From assembly GCA_019459145.1 (NCBI GenBank), contig JAIBEK010000047.1, positions 1 through 64,000 of the forward strand: 64,000 nucleotides of DNA, written 5' to 3'. This document shows positions 46,302 through 54,618 of this stretch, piece after piece. Origin of the DNA: Arenimonas sp. Lineage in GTDB: Bacteria > Pseudomonadota > Alphaproteobacteria > Rhizobiales > Rhizobiaceae. The notes beneath the pieces are model-generated. The model saw nothing but the letters and a program-made list of their open reading frames with translations, did no database searches and was not told the origin of the DNA. Both the position numbers and the translations under genes were made by a program. Numbering within the stretch: position 1 is the stretch's first letter; every line of letters begins with the position of its first letter.

Positions 46302-46649
46302 TCACTTCTTTTCCATGACGCATTGAAGCGGATGCTCATGCTGCCGGGCGAAATCCATGACCTGGCTCACCTTGGTCTCGGCGACTTCGTAGGTGAAGAC
46401 GCCACATTCCCCGACACCATGATTGTGCACATGCAACATGATGCGGGTGGCTGCTTCCCTGTCCTTCTGGAAGAACCGCTCCAGTACATGGATCACGAAT
46501 TCCATCGGGGTATAGTCGTCATTGAGCAGCAGGACGCGGTACAGGTTGGGTTTCTTCGTCTTGGGCTTGGTACGCGTGATCACCGAGGTGCCACGATTGG
46601 CGTTGTCCCCGTCCCGCTGGCTTTGCATGAAGACCGGCTTGGCGATCAT
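46302..46649 (-). CDS. clpS: ClpS adaptor of ClpAP (N-end rule)
   Basis: 115 residues. [20 protein letters not shown] contains the Asn-Asp residues that bind the N-terminal amine of substrates, and the His in MLHVHNHG region supports the pocket. It delivers N-degron proteins to ClpA. It is directly upstream of clpA. Alphaproteobacteria can carry two ClpS paralogues; which this is cannot be decided here. Confidence 0.94.
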   Translation of the reverse strand: MIAKPVFMQSQRDGDNANRGTSVITRTKPKTKKPNLYRVLLLNDDYTPMEFVIHVLERFFQKDREAATRIMLHVHNHGVGECGVFTYEVAETKVSQVMDFARQHEHPLQCVMEKK

Positions 46650-46841
46650 TTCAGTTCATTCTCCAATTGTCCGGCCGATCTGCCGAAGACGCAACGCGAC
46701 GGACAAACACTCAGCTCAGTAAGGTAGTTCATAATTCGGTGATTTTAAGCCCCCCTTTGCACAGCGCAAACAGAATTGCGCGAGGTGTCCGCAGAGCAGG
46801 GTCAAAAAGATGCCCAAGCCTTATACGAGCCGGCACAAATG

Positions 46842-46876
46842 GCAAGACCGGCCGCGCGAACGCGCAGCCGGTCTTG
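46842..46876 (-). terminator. Hairpin after the phasin gene
   Basis: An 11-bp stem GCAAGACCGGC / GCCGGTCTTGC (46842-46852 with 46866-46876), with inner CGCG pairs, ends 28 bases beyond the phasin stop. No clear T tract follows on the minus strand, so termination efficiency is uncertain. Confidence 0.5.
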
Positions 46877-46903
46877 CTCAATTCTCGTTATGTCAGACTG
46901 GTA

Positions 46904-47254
46904 TCAGGCGGCCGTCGGCATCGACATGCCGGTCGCCTTGGCAACCGGAGCCTCGAACGGCTTGTAGACCGTCTTGGCGAGATCGGCGTACATTTCGCTC
47001 ATCTTGGTCGCTTCGACGACGAAGTTCTCGTAGGACGACTTGAGGAAATTGGACTGCAGCTCGAAAGCGGTCTCGATGCTCTTGGCGCCCGACAGCGCTT
47101 CCATATGGGAGGCGACGTCCTGGAACGACTTCTTCGAATACTCGGAGGCTTCGGTCGTGATCGCCTGGAAACCCTTGGCTGCTTCGGAATAGTTCTTCAG
47201 CATGGCGTCCATGGCTTCCTTGCCCTTCTTGTTGGCGTCGTCGAAATTGATCAT
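46904..47254 (-). CDS. Phasin family protein
   Basis: 116 residues, entirely amphipathic helix without Cys. Motifs NYSEAAKGFQAITTEASEYS and AFELQSNFLKSSYENFV match the Phasin_2 family. Such proteins coat polyhydroxybutyrate granules, and some act as small stress proteins. No pha genes are in the window. Its own promoter is likely, since clpS lies downstream behind a hairpin. Confidence 0.9.
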   Translation of the reverse strand: MINFDDANKKGKEAMDAMLKNYSEAAKGFQAITTEASEYSKKSFQDVASHMEALSGAKSIETAFELQSNFLKSSYENFVVEATKMSEMYADLAKTVYKPFEAPVAKATGMSMPTAA

Positions 47255-47361
47255 GCCACTCTCCTTCCGGTCCGTTTCATTCGGTGCTCAACTACATAGC
47301 AGCTGCACAAAAAGAGTCAAGTGTTTTGTGCGATGCGAGATCGCGCCAAGGTTGTATTCAT

Positions 47362-47396
47362 GGGTAAAACAAAGGCCGACCGGAAGACGGTCGGCC
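47362..47396 (-). terminator. Rho-independent terminator after the DUF3126 gene
   Basis: Stem GGCCGACC / GGTCGGCC (47374-47381 with 47389-47396), 7-base loop, followed on the minus strand by TTTGTTTTA. It separates DUF3126 from the phasin gene. Confidence 0.8.
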
Positions 47397-47446
47397 ATGC
47401 TTCCTTGAAAAGGAAAACATATATCAGTCAGCCTGCAACCACCGGC

Positions 47447-47650
47447 TTAGAGGTCGACGTCGAGGATCGCCATCGAAAAATTATAGGACAGATCGCCGTC
47501 CTCGTCGTCCCGGAAAACCACGCCGAGAAACTCGTCGCCGACGTAGACTTCGGCAGAGTCATCCTTGCGGGGGCGAGCCTTCACCACCATGCCTGGGTTG
47601 AACATCCGCTTGAAATAGGCGTCGAGCTTCTTGATTTCTTCGGGTTTCAC
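47447..47650 (-). CDS. DUF3126 family protein
   Basis: 67 residues. The sequence (IKKLDAYFKRMFNPGMVVKA, EVYVGDEFLGVVFRDDEDGD) matches the short DUF3126 family, conserved in alphaproteobacteria with unknown function. Small, acidic, soluble; probably a single alpha/beta unit. It lies downstream of cysE on the same strand, 148 bases away, and ends at a terminator. Confidence 0.85.
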   Translation of the reverse strand: MKPEEIKKLDAYFKRMFNPGMVVKARPRKDDSAEVYVGDEFLGVVFRDDEDGDLSYNFSMAILDVDL

Positions 47651-47798
47651 GATCCAGTCTCCATCGGGGATTCAAATTCGGCCGCTTGTCGCATGCGCCG
47701 TCCGCCGCTGTAAAGACGCGAAAGCCCATTCTTTACCAAGCATGGCACCCCGACAACGTCGCGGGCCCCGGATAGGTCCGCGCCGCAGTCGGAGAAAT

Positions 47799-48620
47799 TC
47801 AGTCGGCGGCCAGCATCTGGTCCATGGAACGCGCCGGCTCGGCGCAACCCGCCTCGCCGACGACCCGAGCCGGAACGCCGGCCACGGTGCAACCGCGCGG
47901 CACGGGTTTGAGCACCACCGAACCGGCGGCAATGCGCGAGCAGCAACCGACCTCGATATTGCCGAGCACCTTGGCGCCCGCCCCGATCAGCACGCCGTCG
48001 CCGATCTTCGGATGGCGGTCCGCCCCCTCCTTGCCGGTGCCGCCGAGCGTGACGCCGTGCAGGATGGAGACGTTGTCGCCGATCCGCGCCGTCTCGCCGA
48101 CGACGAGACCGGTGGCGTGATCGAGGAAGATCCCCTTGCCGATGCGGGCGGCCGGGTTGATGTCGGTCTGGAAGACGCTCGACGCCCGGCTCTGCAGGTA
48201 GAGCGCGAAGTCGCGGCGGCCGTGGTTCAGCAACCAGTTGGCCAGGCGATGGGTCTGGATCGCGTGAAAGCCCTTGAAATAGAGGACCGGCTCCATGAAG
48301 CGGATGCAGGCCGGGTCGCGGTCGTAGACGGCCTGAATGTCGACGCGCATGATCGAGCCCCATTCGGGCCAGTCGCGCAACATCTCGTCAAACGTCTGGC
48401 GCAGCAGGATGGCCTGCAGATCGGGGTGATCCAGGCGTTCGCAGATGCGGTAGATGACGCAATCCTCGAGCGAGCGGTGGTTGAGCACCGTTGAGTAAAG
48501 GAACGCCGCCAGCAGTGGATCGAAATCGGCCGCCGCGCGCGCTTCGCTGCGCAGACTGTCCCAGATCGGGTCCATGGACTGTACGGGCTCTCTCTTGAGG
48601 ATTTCGCTTTTTGCGGCCAT
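47799..48620 (-). CDS. cysE: Serine acetyltransferase
   Basis: 273 residues. N-terminal helical domain (about 1-150) and left-handed beta-helix with DHATGLVVGETARIGDNVSI then LHGVTLGGTG; the catalytic His/Asp pair lies in this region (His of DHATG and Asp of the preceding helix). It makes O-acetylserine for cysteine synthesis. C-terminal peptide usually binds cysteine synthase and cysteine for feedback; here the tail is AEPARSMDQMLAAD, without a terminal Ile, so the synthase contact may differ. Confidence 0.94.
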   Translation of the reverse strand: MAAKSEILKREPVQSMDPIWDSLRSEARAAADFDPLLAAFLYSTVLNHRSLEDCVIYRICERLDHPDLQAILLRQTFDEMLRDWPEWGSIMRVDIQAVYDRDPACIRFMEPVLYFKGFHAIQTHRLANWLLNHGRRDFALYLQSRASSVFQTDINPAARIGKGIFLDHATGLVVGETARIGDNVSILHGVTLGGTGKEGADRHPKIGDGVLIGAGAKVLGNIEVGCCSRIAAGSVVLKPVPRGCTVAGVPARVVGEAGCAEPARSMDQMLAAD

Positions 48621-48693
48621 TGCCGGTCTCCTCGTTTCCTGTTCGAGCGCATTATATAGTCGATCCGTGAATCAACACAAATGGGCCTCCCAA

Positions 48694-49497
48694 ATGAAAC
48701 GCACCCGTGATTTCGCCGCCGGAAAGATCCGTGCCGCCAGCCAGGCCGGAACAGGACTGCTGCTGATCGACAATCCCGAGCGCAAGAATGCGGTGACGTC
48801 CGCGATGTGGCGGGCCATTCCGGACGCGATGCACTGGCTGTGCGACGAGGGCGAGGCAAGGGTCATCCTGTTGATGGGCGCCGGGACCACGGACTTCAGC
48901 GCCGGCGCCGACATTTCCGAATTCCCGACGGTGCGCAAGGACACGGCGACCGCGCGGCTCTACGAGAGCGAGAACAGCAAGGCCTTTTCCGCGATCCGCA
49001 ACGCCCGCGTGCCTGTGATCGCGGCGATCCGCGGCATCTGCTATGGCGGCGGCTTCGGCCTTGCCGCGGCCGCCGATCTGAGGATTGCGGCGCAAGGGGC
49101 AGCCTTTGCCGTGCCGGCGGCCCGCCTCGGCCTCGCCTACCCGGCCGATGCGGTTCAGGACTTCATCCGGACGCTCGGTGCGCAAATGGCCGCGAAGGCG
49201 CTCTACACCGGCCTGCCGATGGCGGCGAGCGATCTGCTTGCCGCGGGTTTCCTGCTGGAGATCACGACGGCCGAGGGACTGGAAGCGGCCGCACTGGTGT
49301 TGGCCGAGACGATCGCCGCCAACGCACCGCTGTCGGTGCAAGCTTCAAAGCTTGCGCTGCGCGCCGCGAGCCAGCAAGACGATGATTTGCTGCGCGAGGC
49401 CGAGGTCATCGGCGCCGCCACCTTCGACAGCGCCGACTATGCCGAAGGCCGCGCCGCCTTTGCCGAGAAACGCCGGCCGCAGTTCACCGGCCGCTGA
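48694..49497 (+). CDS. Crotonase-superfamily protein lacking both catalytic glutamates
   Basis: 267 residues. Enoyl-CoA-hydratase fold with the oxyanion-hole segments FSAGADISEF and AIRGICYGGGFGLAAAADLR. Aligning to rat crotonase by eye, the first catalytic Glu (GGGCEL) is Gly here (GGGFGL) and the second (QPEI) is Ala (VPAARLGL). It should still bind acyl-CoA but may be an isomerase, dehalogenase-like enzyme or non-catalytic. ATG 48694 fits the start of homology. It is divergent from cysE. Confidence 0.82.
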   Translation: MKRTRDFAAGKIRAASQAGTGLLLIDNPERKNAVTSAMWRAIPDAMHWLCDEGEARVILLMGAGTTDFSAGADISEFPTVRKDTATARLYESENSKAFSAIRNARVPVIAAIRGICYGGGFGLAAAADLRIAAQGAAFAVPAARLGLAYPADAVQDFIRTLGAQMAAKALYTGLPMAASDLLAAGFLLEITTAEGLEAAALVLAETIAANAPLSVQASKLALRAASQQDDDLLREAEVIGAATFDSADYAEGRAAFAEKRRPQFTGR

Positions 49498-49526
49498 CCG
49501 CAGGTCCGAGAGGGCCGATCCCGGCC

Positions 49527-50312
49527 TCAACCGGCCTTGATCCCCCGGTAGAAGTCTAGCACCGCCCGCTTGAACACCTTGTCGCCGACGGCGAGCATAT
49601 GGTCGCGGTTGGGAATGTCGATCGCTTTGGCATTCGGCATCAGGGCGGCCAGTTCGGCGGCCGAGCCGGCAATGTCGTCCTTGGTGCCGACCGCGATCAG
49701 CGTCGGCACGTCGACCTTGGCGATATCGCCGCGCGCGACATCGACCCGCGAGGTCCGGATGCAGGCGGCTAGCGCGAAACGGTCGGAATGGGTCTGGTCG
49801 GCGAAGGCGCGGAACATGCGGCCGCGCGGATGGGTGACGTCCGACAATTGCGGCGCCAGCAAAGCATCCGCGATCGGGTCCCAGTCGCCGACGCCGTCGC
49901 ACAGACCGATACCGAGGCCACCGAAGACCAGCGAGCGGACACGATTGGCGTGTTCGATGGCGAGAAAGGCGGAAATCCTCGCCCCCATGGAATAGCCCAT
50001 CACATGCGCCTGCTCGATGCCGAGATGGGTCAGAAGTGCTGCCGCATCGCCGGCCATCAGCGAGGGATGATAGGCTTCGGGCTCGTGCGGTCGGTCGCTG
50101 GCGCCATGGCCGCGATTGTCAAGCGCGATCACGCGGTAGCCCGCCTCGCCCAGGGTCTTCAGCCAGCCCGGATAGACCCAGTTGACGCTGGCCGTCGAAG
50201 CGAACCCGTGGATCAGCAGGACCGGATCGCCCGCCGGATCGCCCTCGTCGAAATAGGCGAGTTGCAGACCGTCATGATAGAAGAGCGAGAAAGGCGGGGC
50301 ATCGAGATTCAT
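49527..50312 (-). CDS. Alpha/beta-hydrolase fold enzyme
   Basis: 261 residues. Complete triad: nucleophile Ser108 in VMGYSMGARI, Asp in LIAVGTKDDIAG, His in IPNRDHMLAVGD. Oxyanion HGFAST near 35-40. Similar to small esterase or haloperoxidase-like hydrolases; the substrate cannot be inferred. It is convergent with the crotonase-like gene, with 29 bases between their stops. Upstream on the other strand is the zinc-finger gene. Confidence 0.87.
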   Translation of the reverse strand: MNLDAPPFSLFYHDGLQLAYFDEGDPAGDPVLLIHGFASTASVNWVYPGWLKTLGEAGYRVIALDNRGHGASDRPHEPEAYHPSLMAGDAAALLTHLGIEQAHVMGYSMGARISAFLAIEHANRVRSLVFGGLGIGLCDGVGDWDPIADALLAPQLSDVTHPRGRMFRAFADQTHSDRFALAACIRTSRVDVARGDIAKVDVPTLIAVGTKDDIAGSAAELAALMPNAKAIDIPNRDHMLAVGDKVFKRAVLDFYRGIKAG

Positions 50313-50491
50313 CGGTCTGTCCTGTCAGCCGCTAGGCAATCGGCATGGGTTTTGTCCCACAGTATAAAATGCCGGCGACGGGTCAAACCCGGTCTGTCGA
50401 TTTTCTGTGGGCGGCGGGGGTGTTTGGCTCTACACTTTCCGATCGAAGGGCGATATGGTCCGCCGCGTTGAATGGCAGAGCGGAGACGAAC

Positions 50492-50737
50492 ATGGCCGGG
50501 CACAGCATTCCCCATTTCCAGAACGACGGCGGTCACCAGGTGATCGAGATCGGCGTGAAGGAATTCATGTGCACCGGCGCTTCCGCTCCCTTCGATCATC
50601 CGCACATCTACATAGACATGGGCCATGACAACGAAAAGGTCTGTGCCTACTGCTCGACGCTCTATCGCTTCAATCCTTCGCTGAAAGCCGAGCAGACCAA
50701 CCCACCGGGCTGCGTCTATCACATCAAGGCCGCGTAA
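50492..50737 (+). CDS. NDUFS6-like zinc-finger protein (zf-CHCC)
   Basis: 81 residues. CTGASAPFDHPHIYIDMG followed by CAYCSTLY gives the Cys-x8-His-x(n)-Cys-x2-Cys zinc site of the family that includes mitochondrial complex I subunit NDUFS6. In alphaproteobacteria it is a small supernumerary subunit or assembly factor of respiratory complex I. The start at 50492 lies after CGGAG. The FAD monooxygenase gene begins 28 bases after its stop. Confidence 0.88.
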   Translation: MAGHSIPHFQNDGGHQVIEIGVKEFMCTGASAPFDHPHIYIDMGHDNEKVCAYCSTLYRFNPSLKAEQTNPPGCVYHIKAA

Positions 50738-50764
50738 CCGGCACCTCGCCTGATCGGATAGAAC

Positions 50765-51931
50765 ATGTCGATCAAGACCGCCGCCATCATCGGAGCCGGG
50801 GTGGCGGGTCTTACGACCGCTCTCGCCATGGCCCGCCACGGCATCCGCAGCGATATCATAGAGCAGGCCGCGCAACTGGGTGAGGTCGGCGCGGGCCTGC
50901 AGATCTCCCCCAACGCCTCGCATATTCTCGGCAAACTCGGCGCTCTCGACGAGATCGAGAACCATTGGCTGGAACCCGACGCGGTGCGCCTCGCCTCCGG
51001 CGTGACGCTGAAGCCGCTCGCCGCCGTGCCGACCGGCGGTTTTGCACGCAAGCGCTGGGGCGCGCCCTACGGCGTTTTGCATCGCTCGACGCTGCAACAG
51101 GCGCTGTTGCGGCAGGTCCTGCACAATCCTCTTTGCCGACTGCATCTCGGCCACCGGCTCGATCTGCCTGACCACACGACGGTCGAACGCCTGACCGGCC
51201 TTCAGCCCGACCTCATCGTCGGGGCGGACGGTGCGTGGTCCTGCGTGCGCAAGCTGGTCGAAGGCAGCCCGAATGTCAGCTTCTCCGGCAACATCGCCTG
51301 GCGCTTCACCATACCGGCGGATGCCGCTCCGGGGTTTCTCGACCCGCTCAACGTCACCGCCTATCTCGGCCCGAATTCGCATCTCGTCGCCTATCCGCTG
51401 AAAGAGATCGACGGCTTCAACATCGTCGCGATCGCAGCCGGACTGGACCCCGGCGAAACCTGGAGCGCGGAAGGAAGTGCCAGCCAGCGGGCGCTGCTGC
51501 TGCGCCAGTTCGCCGGCTGGAACATCGAGATCTGCACCCTGCTCGCCTCGATCGAGCGCGCAACCTTCTGGCCGCTCTACGAAGCATCGGACGGACGCTG
51601 GCAGAATGGCCGCGACACCGTGCTGATCGGCGACGCGGCGCATGCGATGATGCCGTTTTCCGCGCAAGGGGCCGCCATGGCGATCGAGGACGGCTTCGAA
51701 CTGGCGGGAGAGCTAGCCGGCCCCCTGCCCTTGGCGGAGGCGCTCGCCTGTTTCGAACAGAGCCGCAAGGCACGCGCATCGCGCGTGCGCCATCGCGGCG
51801 CGTTCAACAAGTTCGCCTATCACGCCCGCGGCCCGATCCGGCTCGGCCGCGACCTCGTCCTGTCGCTACGCTCCCCCGAGAGCCTCGCCGGCGATCTCGA
51901 CTGGCTCTACGGCTACCGCGCCCGGGGCTGA
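50765..51931 (+). CDS. FAD-dependent monooxygenase (salicylate-hydroxylase-like)
   Basis: 388 residues, group A flavoprotein monooxygenase. FAD-binding GAGVAG at 10-15, the DG motif in LIVGADGAWSCVRK, and the GD motif in VLIGDAAHAMMPFSAQGAA. It would hydroxylate an aromatic substrate with NAD(P)H and O2; salicylate is only the nearest named example. No aromatic degradation genes are adjacent. Length is standard; ATG 50765 follows closely on the zinc-finger gene. Confidence 0.88.
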   Translation: MSIKTAAIIGAGVAGLTTALAMARHGIRSDIIEQAAQLGEVGAGLQISPNASHILGKLGALDEIENHWLEPDAVRLASGVTLKPLAAVPTGGFARKRWGAPYGVLHRSTLQQALLRQVLHNPLCRLHLGHRLDLPDHTTVERLTGLQPDLIVGADGAWSCVRKLVEGSPNVSFSGNIAWRFTIPADAAPGFLDPLNVTAYLGPNSHLVAYPLKEIDGFNIVAIAAGLDPGETWSAEGSASQRALLLRQFAGWNIEICTLLASIERATFWPLYEASDGRWQNGRDTVLIGDAAHAMMPFSAQGAAMAIEDGFELAGELAGPLPLAEALACFEQSRKARASRVRHRGAFNKFAYHARGPIRLGRDLVLSLRSPESLAGDLDWLYGYRARG

Positions 51932-51946
51932 CGACGCGACCGCCGG

Positions 51947-53137
51947 CTAAACGGCGGCGGCGGCCTTGAAGCCGCGCTCCAGGTCGGCCAGGATATCCTC
52001 GACATTCTCCAACCCGATCTGCAGCCGGATGACGGGTCCCTCGGTCGGCGCCTTGCGGATCTTGCGGTCGTCGAGATTGACCATCACCGCCAGGCTCTCG
52101 AAGCCGCCCCAGGAATAGCCGAGGCCGAACAACGACAATTCATCGAGGAAGGCGCGGGCCTTCGGCTTGAACCTCTCCGGCGCATCGACGGCGAGCACGA
52201 AGGAGAAGATCCCGCTCATACCCTTGAAGTCGCGCTGCCAGATGTCGTGGCCGGGGAAGCTCGGCAGCGCCGGATGCAGCACGCGCGCCACGTCGGAGCG
52301 GCCCTCCAGCCACTCGGCCACCGCCAGGGCGCTGCGGCCATGGTGCTCGAGGCGCAGGTTCATCGTTCTCAGGCCACGCAAGATCATGTAGGAATCGTCC
52401 GGCGAGCCGCAAATGCCGAGCGTGATATTGGCTTCTCTCAACCGATCCCAATGCGCCGCATTGGCCGAGACCGTTCCCATCAGGATGTCGGAATGGCCGG
52501 AGGGATATTTGGTCGCCGCATGGATGGAGATGTCGACGCCGAAATCGAGCGGCCGGAAATAGAGCGGCGTGGCCCAGGTATTGTCCATGGTGACCACGCA
52601 GCCGTGCTGGTGGGCGACATCGGCAATGGCCCGGATGTCCTGCATTTCGAAGGTGTTGGAGCCCGGCGCCTCGGTATGGACCAGCCTGGTATTGGGCCGG
52701 ATCAACGCCTGAATGCCGGCGCCGACCTCCGGATCGTAATATTCGACCTCCACCCCGAGCCGGGTCAGCATGGTGTCGCAGAAATGGCGGCACGGCGAAT
52801 AGACCGAATCGACGATCAGCGCATGGTCGCCGGACGACAAGAAGGCGAGGAAGGGTACGGTGATGGCGGCAAGCCCCGTCGGAACGAGGATGGTGCCGGC
52901 CGAACCCTCGAGCACATCGATCGCCTCACACAACGCGTCCGTCGTCGGTGTCCCGCGCGTGCCATAGGTGTATTTCTGGGCGCGCGTCTCCATGGTTTTC
53001 ACGTCGGGAAACAGCACGGTCGATGCGTGCACGACCGGCGGATTGACGAAGCCATGGAAGCTCGACGGGTCGTGGCCGATATGGCAAAGCTTCGTATCCG
53101 TGCCGGCGCCCGCCAGCATGTCTTTCCTGTCCTTCAT
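51947..53137 (-). CDS. metC: Cystathionine beta-lyase (metC type)
   Basis: 396 residues, Cys/Met-metabolism PLP family. PLP Lys in HAATKYPSGHSDILMG, and FVNPPVVHASTVLFPD near the N-terminus is characteristic. It cleaves cystathionine to homocysteine; gamma-synthases are similar, so activity is inferred from the MetC-like N-terminus and rhizobial synteny with aap. ATG 53137 begins homology; ATG 53119 with AGGA five bases upstream is an alternative giving 390 residues. Frames extending to 53818 are non-coding. Confidence 0.88.
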   Translation of the reverse strand: MKDRKDMLAGAGTDTKLCHIGHDPSSFHGFVNPPVVHASTVLFPDVKTMETRAQKYTYGTRGTPTTDALCEAIDVLEGSAGTILVPTGLAAITVPFLAFLSSGDHALIVDSVYSPCRHFCDTMLTRLGVEVEYYDPEVGAGIQALIRPNTRLVHTEAPGSNTFEMQDIRAIADVAHQHGCVVTMDNTWATPLYFRPLDFGVDISIHAATKYPSGHSDILMGTVSANAAHWDRLREANITLGICGSPDDSYMILRGLRTMNLRLEHHGRSALAVAEWLEGRSDVARVLHPALPSFPGHDIWQRDFKGMSGIFSFVLAVDAPERFKPKARAFLDELSLFGLGYSWGGFESLAVMVNLDDRKIRKAPTEGPVIRLQIGLENVEDILADLERGFKAAAAV

Positions 53138-53492
53138 GAAACCCTGGGCCTTCTGATTGCGAGGTATGAAGGGAGGATTTTTGAAGGCCGCCGGCTTTGC
53201 GGTCAAGCCGAGATTTGTCTCCCGGTCATTGTCCGGAACGGCATTCAAAGCGCTTTCGCTCGAACCGTTTTTAATCACCGAATGACCAGAATCAGTAAAT
53301 CCTGCCTGTTTTTCCAGCTGTTTTAGCAATTTGCCGCTTTTCGCCGCAATTTCCAAGCTCAAGACTTGACCGTCGATCCATTTAAGACTGTGATAGTCGG
53401 GTTCGCGCCGGGAGGGCAGCGAGCCGGCTCGCTGTACCGAAGACATGGACGCGGCGGTCGAGCAAAAGACAACGGAAAAAAGGTTGGGAAAA
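53138..53492. promoter_or_regulatory. Divergent regulatory region between metC and aapJ
   Basis: 355 bases without a gene. A candidate aapJ promoter is TTGACC (53366-53371) with TGATAG about 19 bases on (53391-53396); the long spacer makes it tentative. An 18-bp palindrome CAGCGAGCCGGCTCGCTG (53418-53435) lies in the leader between that promoter and aapJ. The metC promoter is probably in the AT-rich part near 53240-53320. No NtrC site was recognised. Confidence 0.4.
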
Positions 53493-54521
53493 ATGAACAA
53501 GAATCTCCTGTCAGCCGCACTCGGCGCTGCAGTCCTGGGAATGGGCGCGTCGGCTGCATTTGCTGGCACTCTCGATGACGTGAAGGCCAAGGGTTTCGTG
53601 CAGTGCGGTGTCAACGGCTCGAACCTCGCCGGCTTCGGCGCACAGGATTCCTCGGGCAACTGGACCGGTATTGACGTCGATCTCTGCAAGGCTGTTGCCG
53701 CCGCCGTGTTTGGCGACGTGACGAAGGTAAAATTCACCCCGCTTTCCGCCAAGGACCGCTTCCCGGCTCTGCAGTCGGGTGAAGTCGACATGCTGGCCCG
53801 CAACACCACCTGGAGCACCAGCCGCGATTCGCAGCTCGGCTTCGACTTCCGCGCCGTGAACTATTATGACGGCCAGGGCTTCATGGTGAAGAAGGAACTC
53901 AACGTGAAGTCGGCGCTCGAGCTCAATGGCGCGTCGATCTGCGTTCAGTCCGGCACCACCACCGAACTCAACCTCGCCGACTACTTCCGTGCCAACAACA
54001 TGGAATTCAAGCCAGTGGTATTCGAGGCCCAGGACGAAGCCGATGCCGCCTACAATGCCGGCCGTTGCGACGCCTACACCACGGACGCCTCGGGCCTGTA
54101 CTCGATCCGTCTGAAGATGGCCAATCCGGATGACAACATGGTCCTGCCGGAAATCATCTCCAAGGAGCCGCTTGGCCCGGCCGTGCGCCAGAACGACTCC
54201 AAATGGCTGGATGTCGTGACCTGGGCACACTTCGCCATGGTTGCCGCCGAAGAATTCGGCATCACCCAGGCCAATGTCGAGGAAATGAAGAAGTCCGAGA
54301 ACCCGGACATCAAGCGTTTCCTCGGTGAAGAGGCCGACTCCACCCTCGGCGCCGACCTCGGCCTGCCGAAGGATTGGGCCGCGCAGATCATCAAGGCTGT
54401 CGGCAATTATGGCGAAAGCTTCGAGCGCAATGTCGGCGAAGGCTCGCCGCTCAAGATCGCCCGTGGCCTCAACGCCCTGTGGACCAAGGGTGGCCTGCAG
54501 TACGCTCCGCCGATCCGCTGA
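53493..54521 (+). CDS. aapJ: AapJ, periplasmic general L-amino-acid-binding protein
   Basis: 342 residues. Signal peptide about 1-24 (GASAAFAGT), then a family 3 solute-binding fold: VQCGVNGSNLAGFGAQDSSG, IDVDLCKAVAAAVFGD and CVQSGTTTELNLADYF. Two cysteine pairs are likely disulfides. It is the receptor of the Aap system that imports a broad range of amino acids in rhizobia. The start 53493 follows GGTTGGGAAAA. A hairpin after its stop may favour more AapJ than the membrane subunits. Confidence 0.95.
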   Translation: MNKNLLSAALGAAVLGMGASAAFAGTLDDVKAKGFVQCGVNGSNLAGFGAQDSSGNWTGIDVDLCKAVAAAVFGDVTKVKFTPLSAKDRFPALQSGEVDMLARNTTWSTSRDSQLGFDFRAVNYYDGQGFMVKKELNVKSALELNGASICVQSGTTTELNLADYFRANNMEFKPVVFEAQDEADAAYNAGRCDAYTTDASGLYSIRLKMANPDDNMVLPEIISKEPLGPAVRQNDSKWLDVVTWAHFAMVAAEEFGITQANVEEMKKSENPDIKRFLGEEADSTLGADLGLPKDWAAQIIKAVGNYGESFERNVGEGSPLKIARGLNALWTKGGLQYAPPIR

Positions 54522-54541
54522 TCAACGACCGACCTATGGGG

Positions 54542-54567
54542 AGGCGGAGAAATCCGCCTTCTTCTTT
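54542..54567 (+). terminator. Attenuator-like hairpin between aapJ and aapQ
   Basis: Stem AGGCGGA / TCCGCCT (54542-54548 with 54553-54559) closed by a GAAA tetraloop and followed by TCTTCTTT. It lies 20 bases after the aapJ stop within the operon. Partial termination or 3' protection would raise the binding protein relative to the permease. Confidence 0.6.
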
Positions 54568-54618
54568 CAGACGATAACACCCGGCGAAAAGGGTGGATGA
54601 AAGACAGGGGAATTACCG

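Noticed and set aside
44274..46727. 817-codon open frame on the plus strand opposite clpA and clpS
   Set aside because: Antisense shadow of clpA/clpS; no start signal and no recognisable domain.
53138..53818. N-terminal extension of metC by about 227 codons
   Set aside because: MetC homology begins near 53137; the extension overlaps aapJ and its promoter on the other strand and would exceed the family length.
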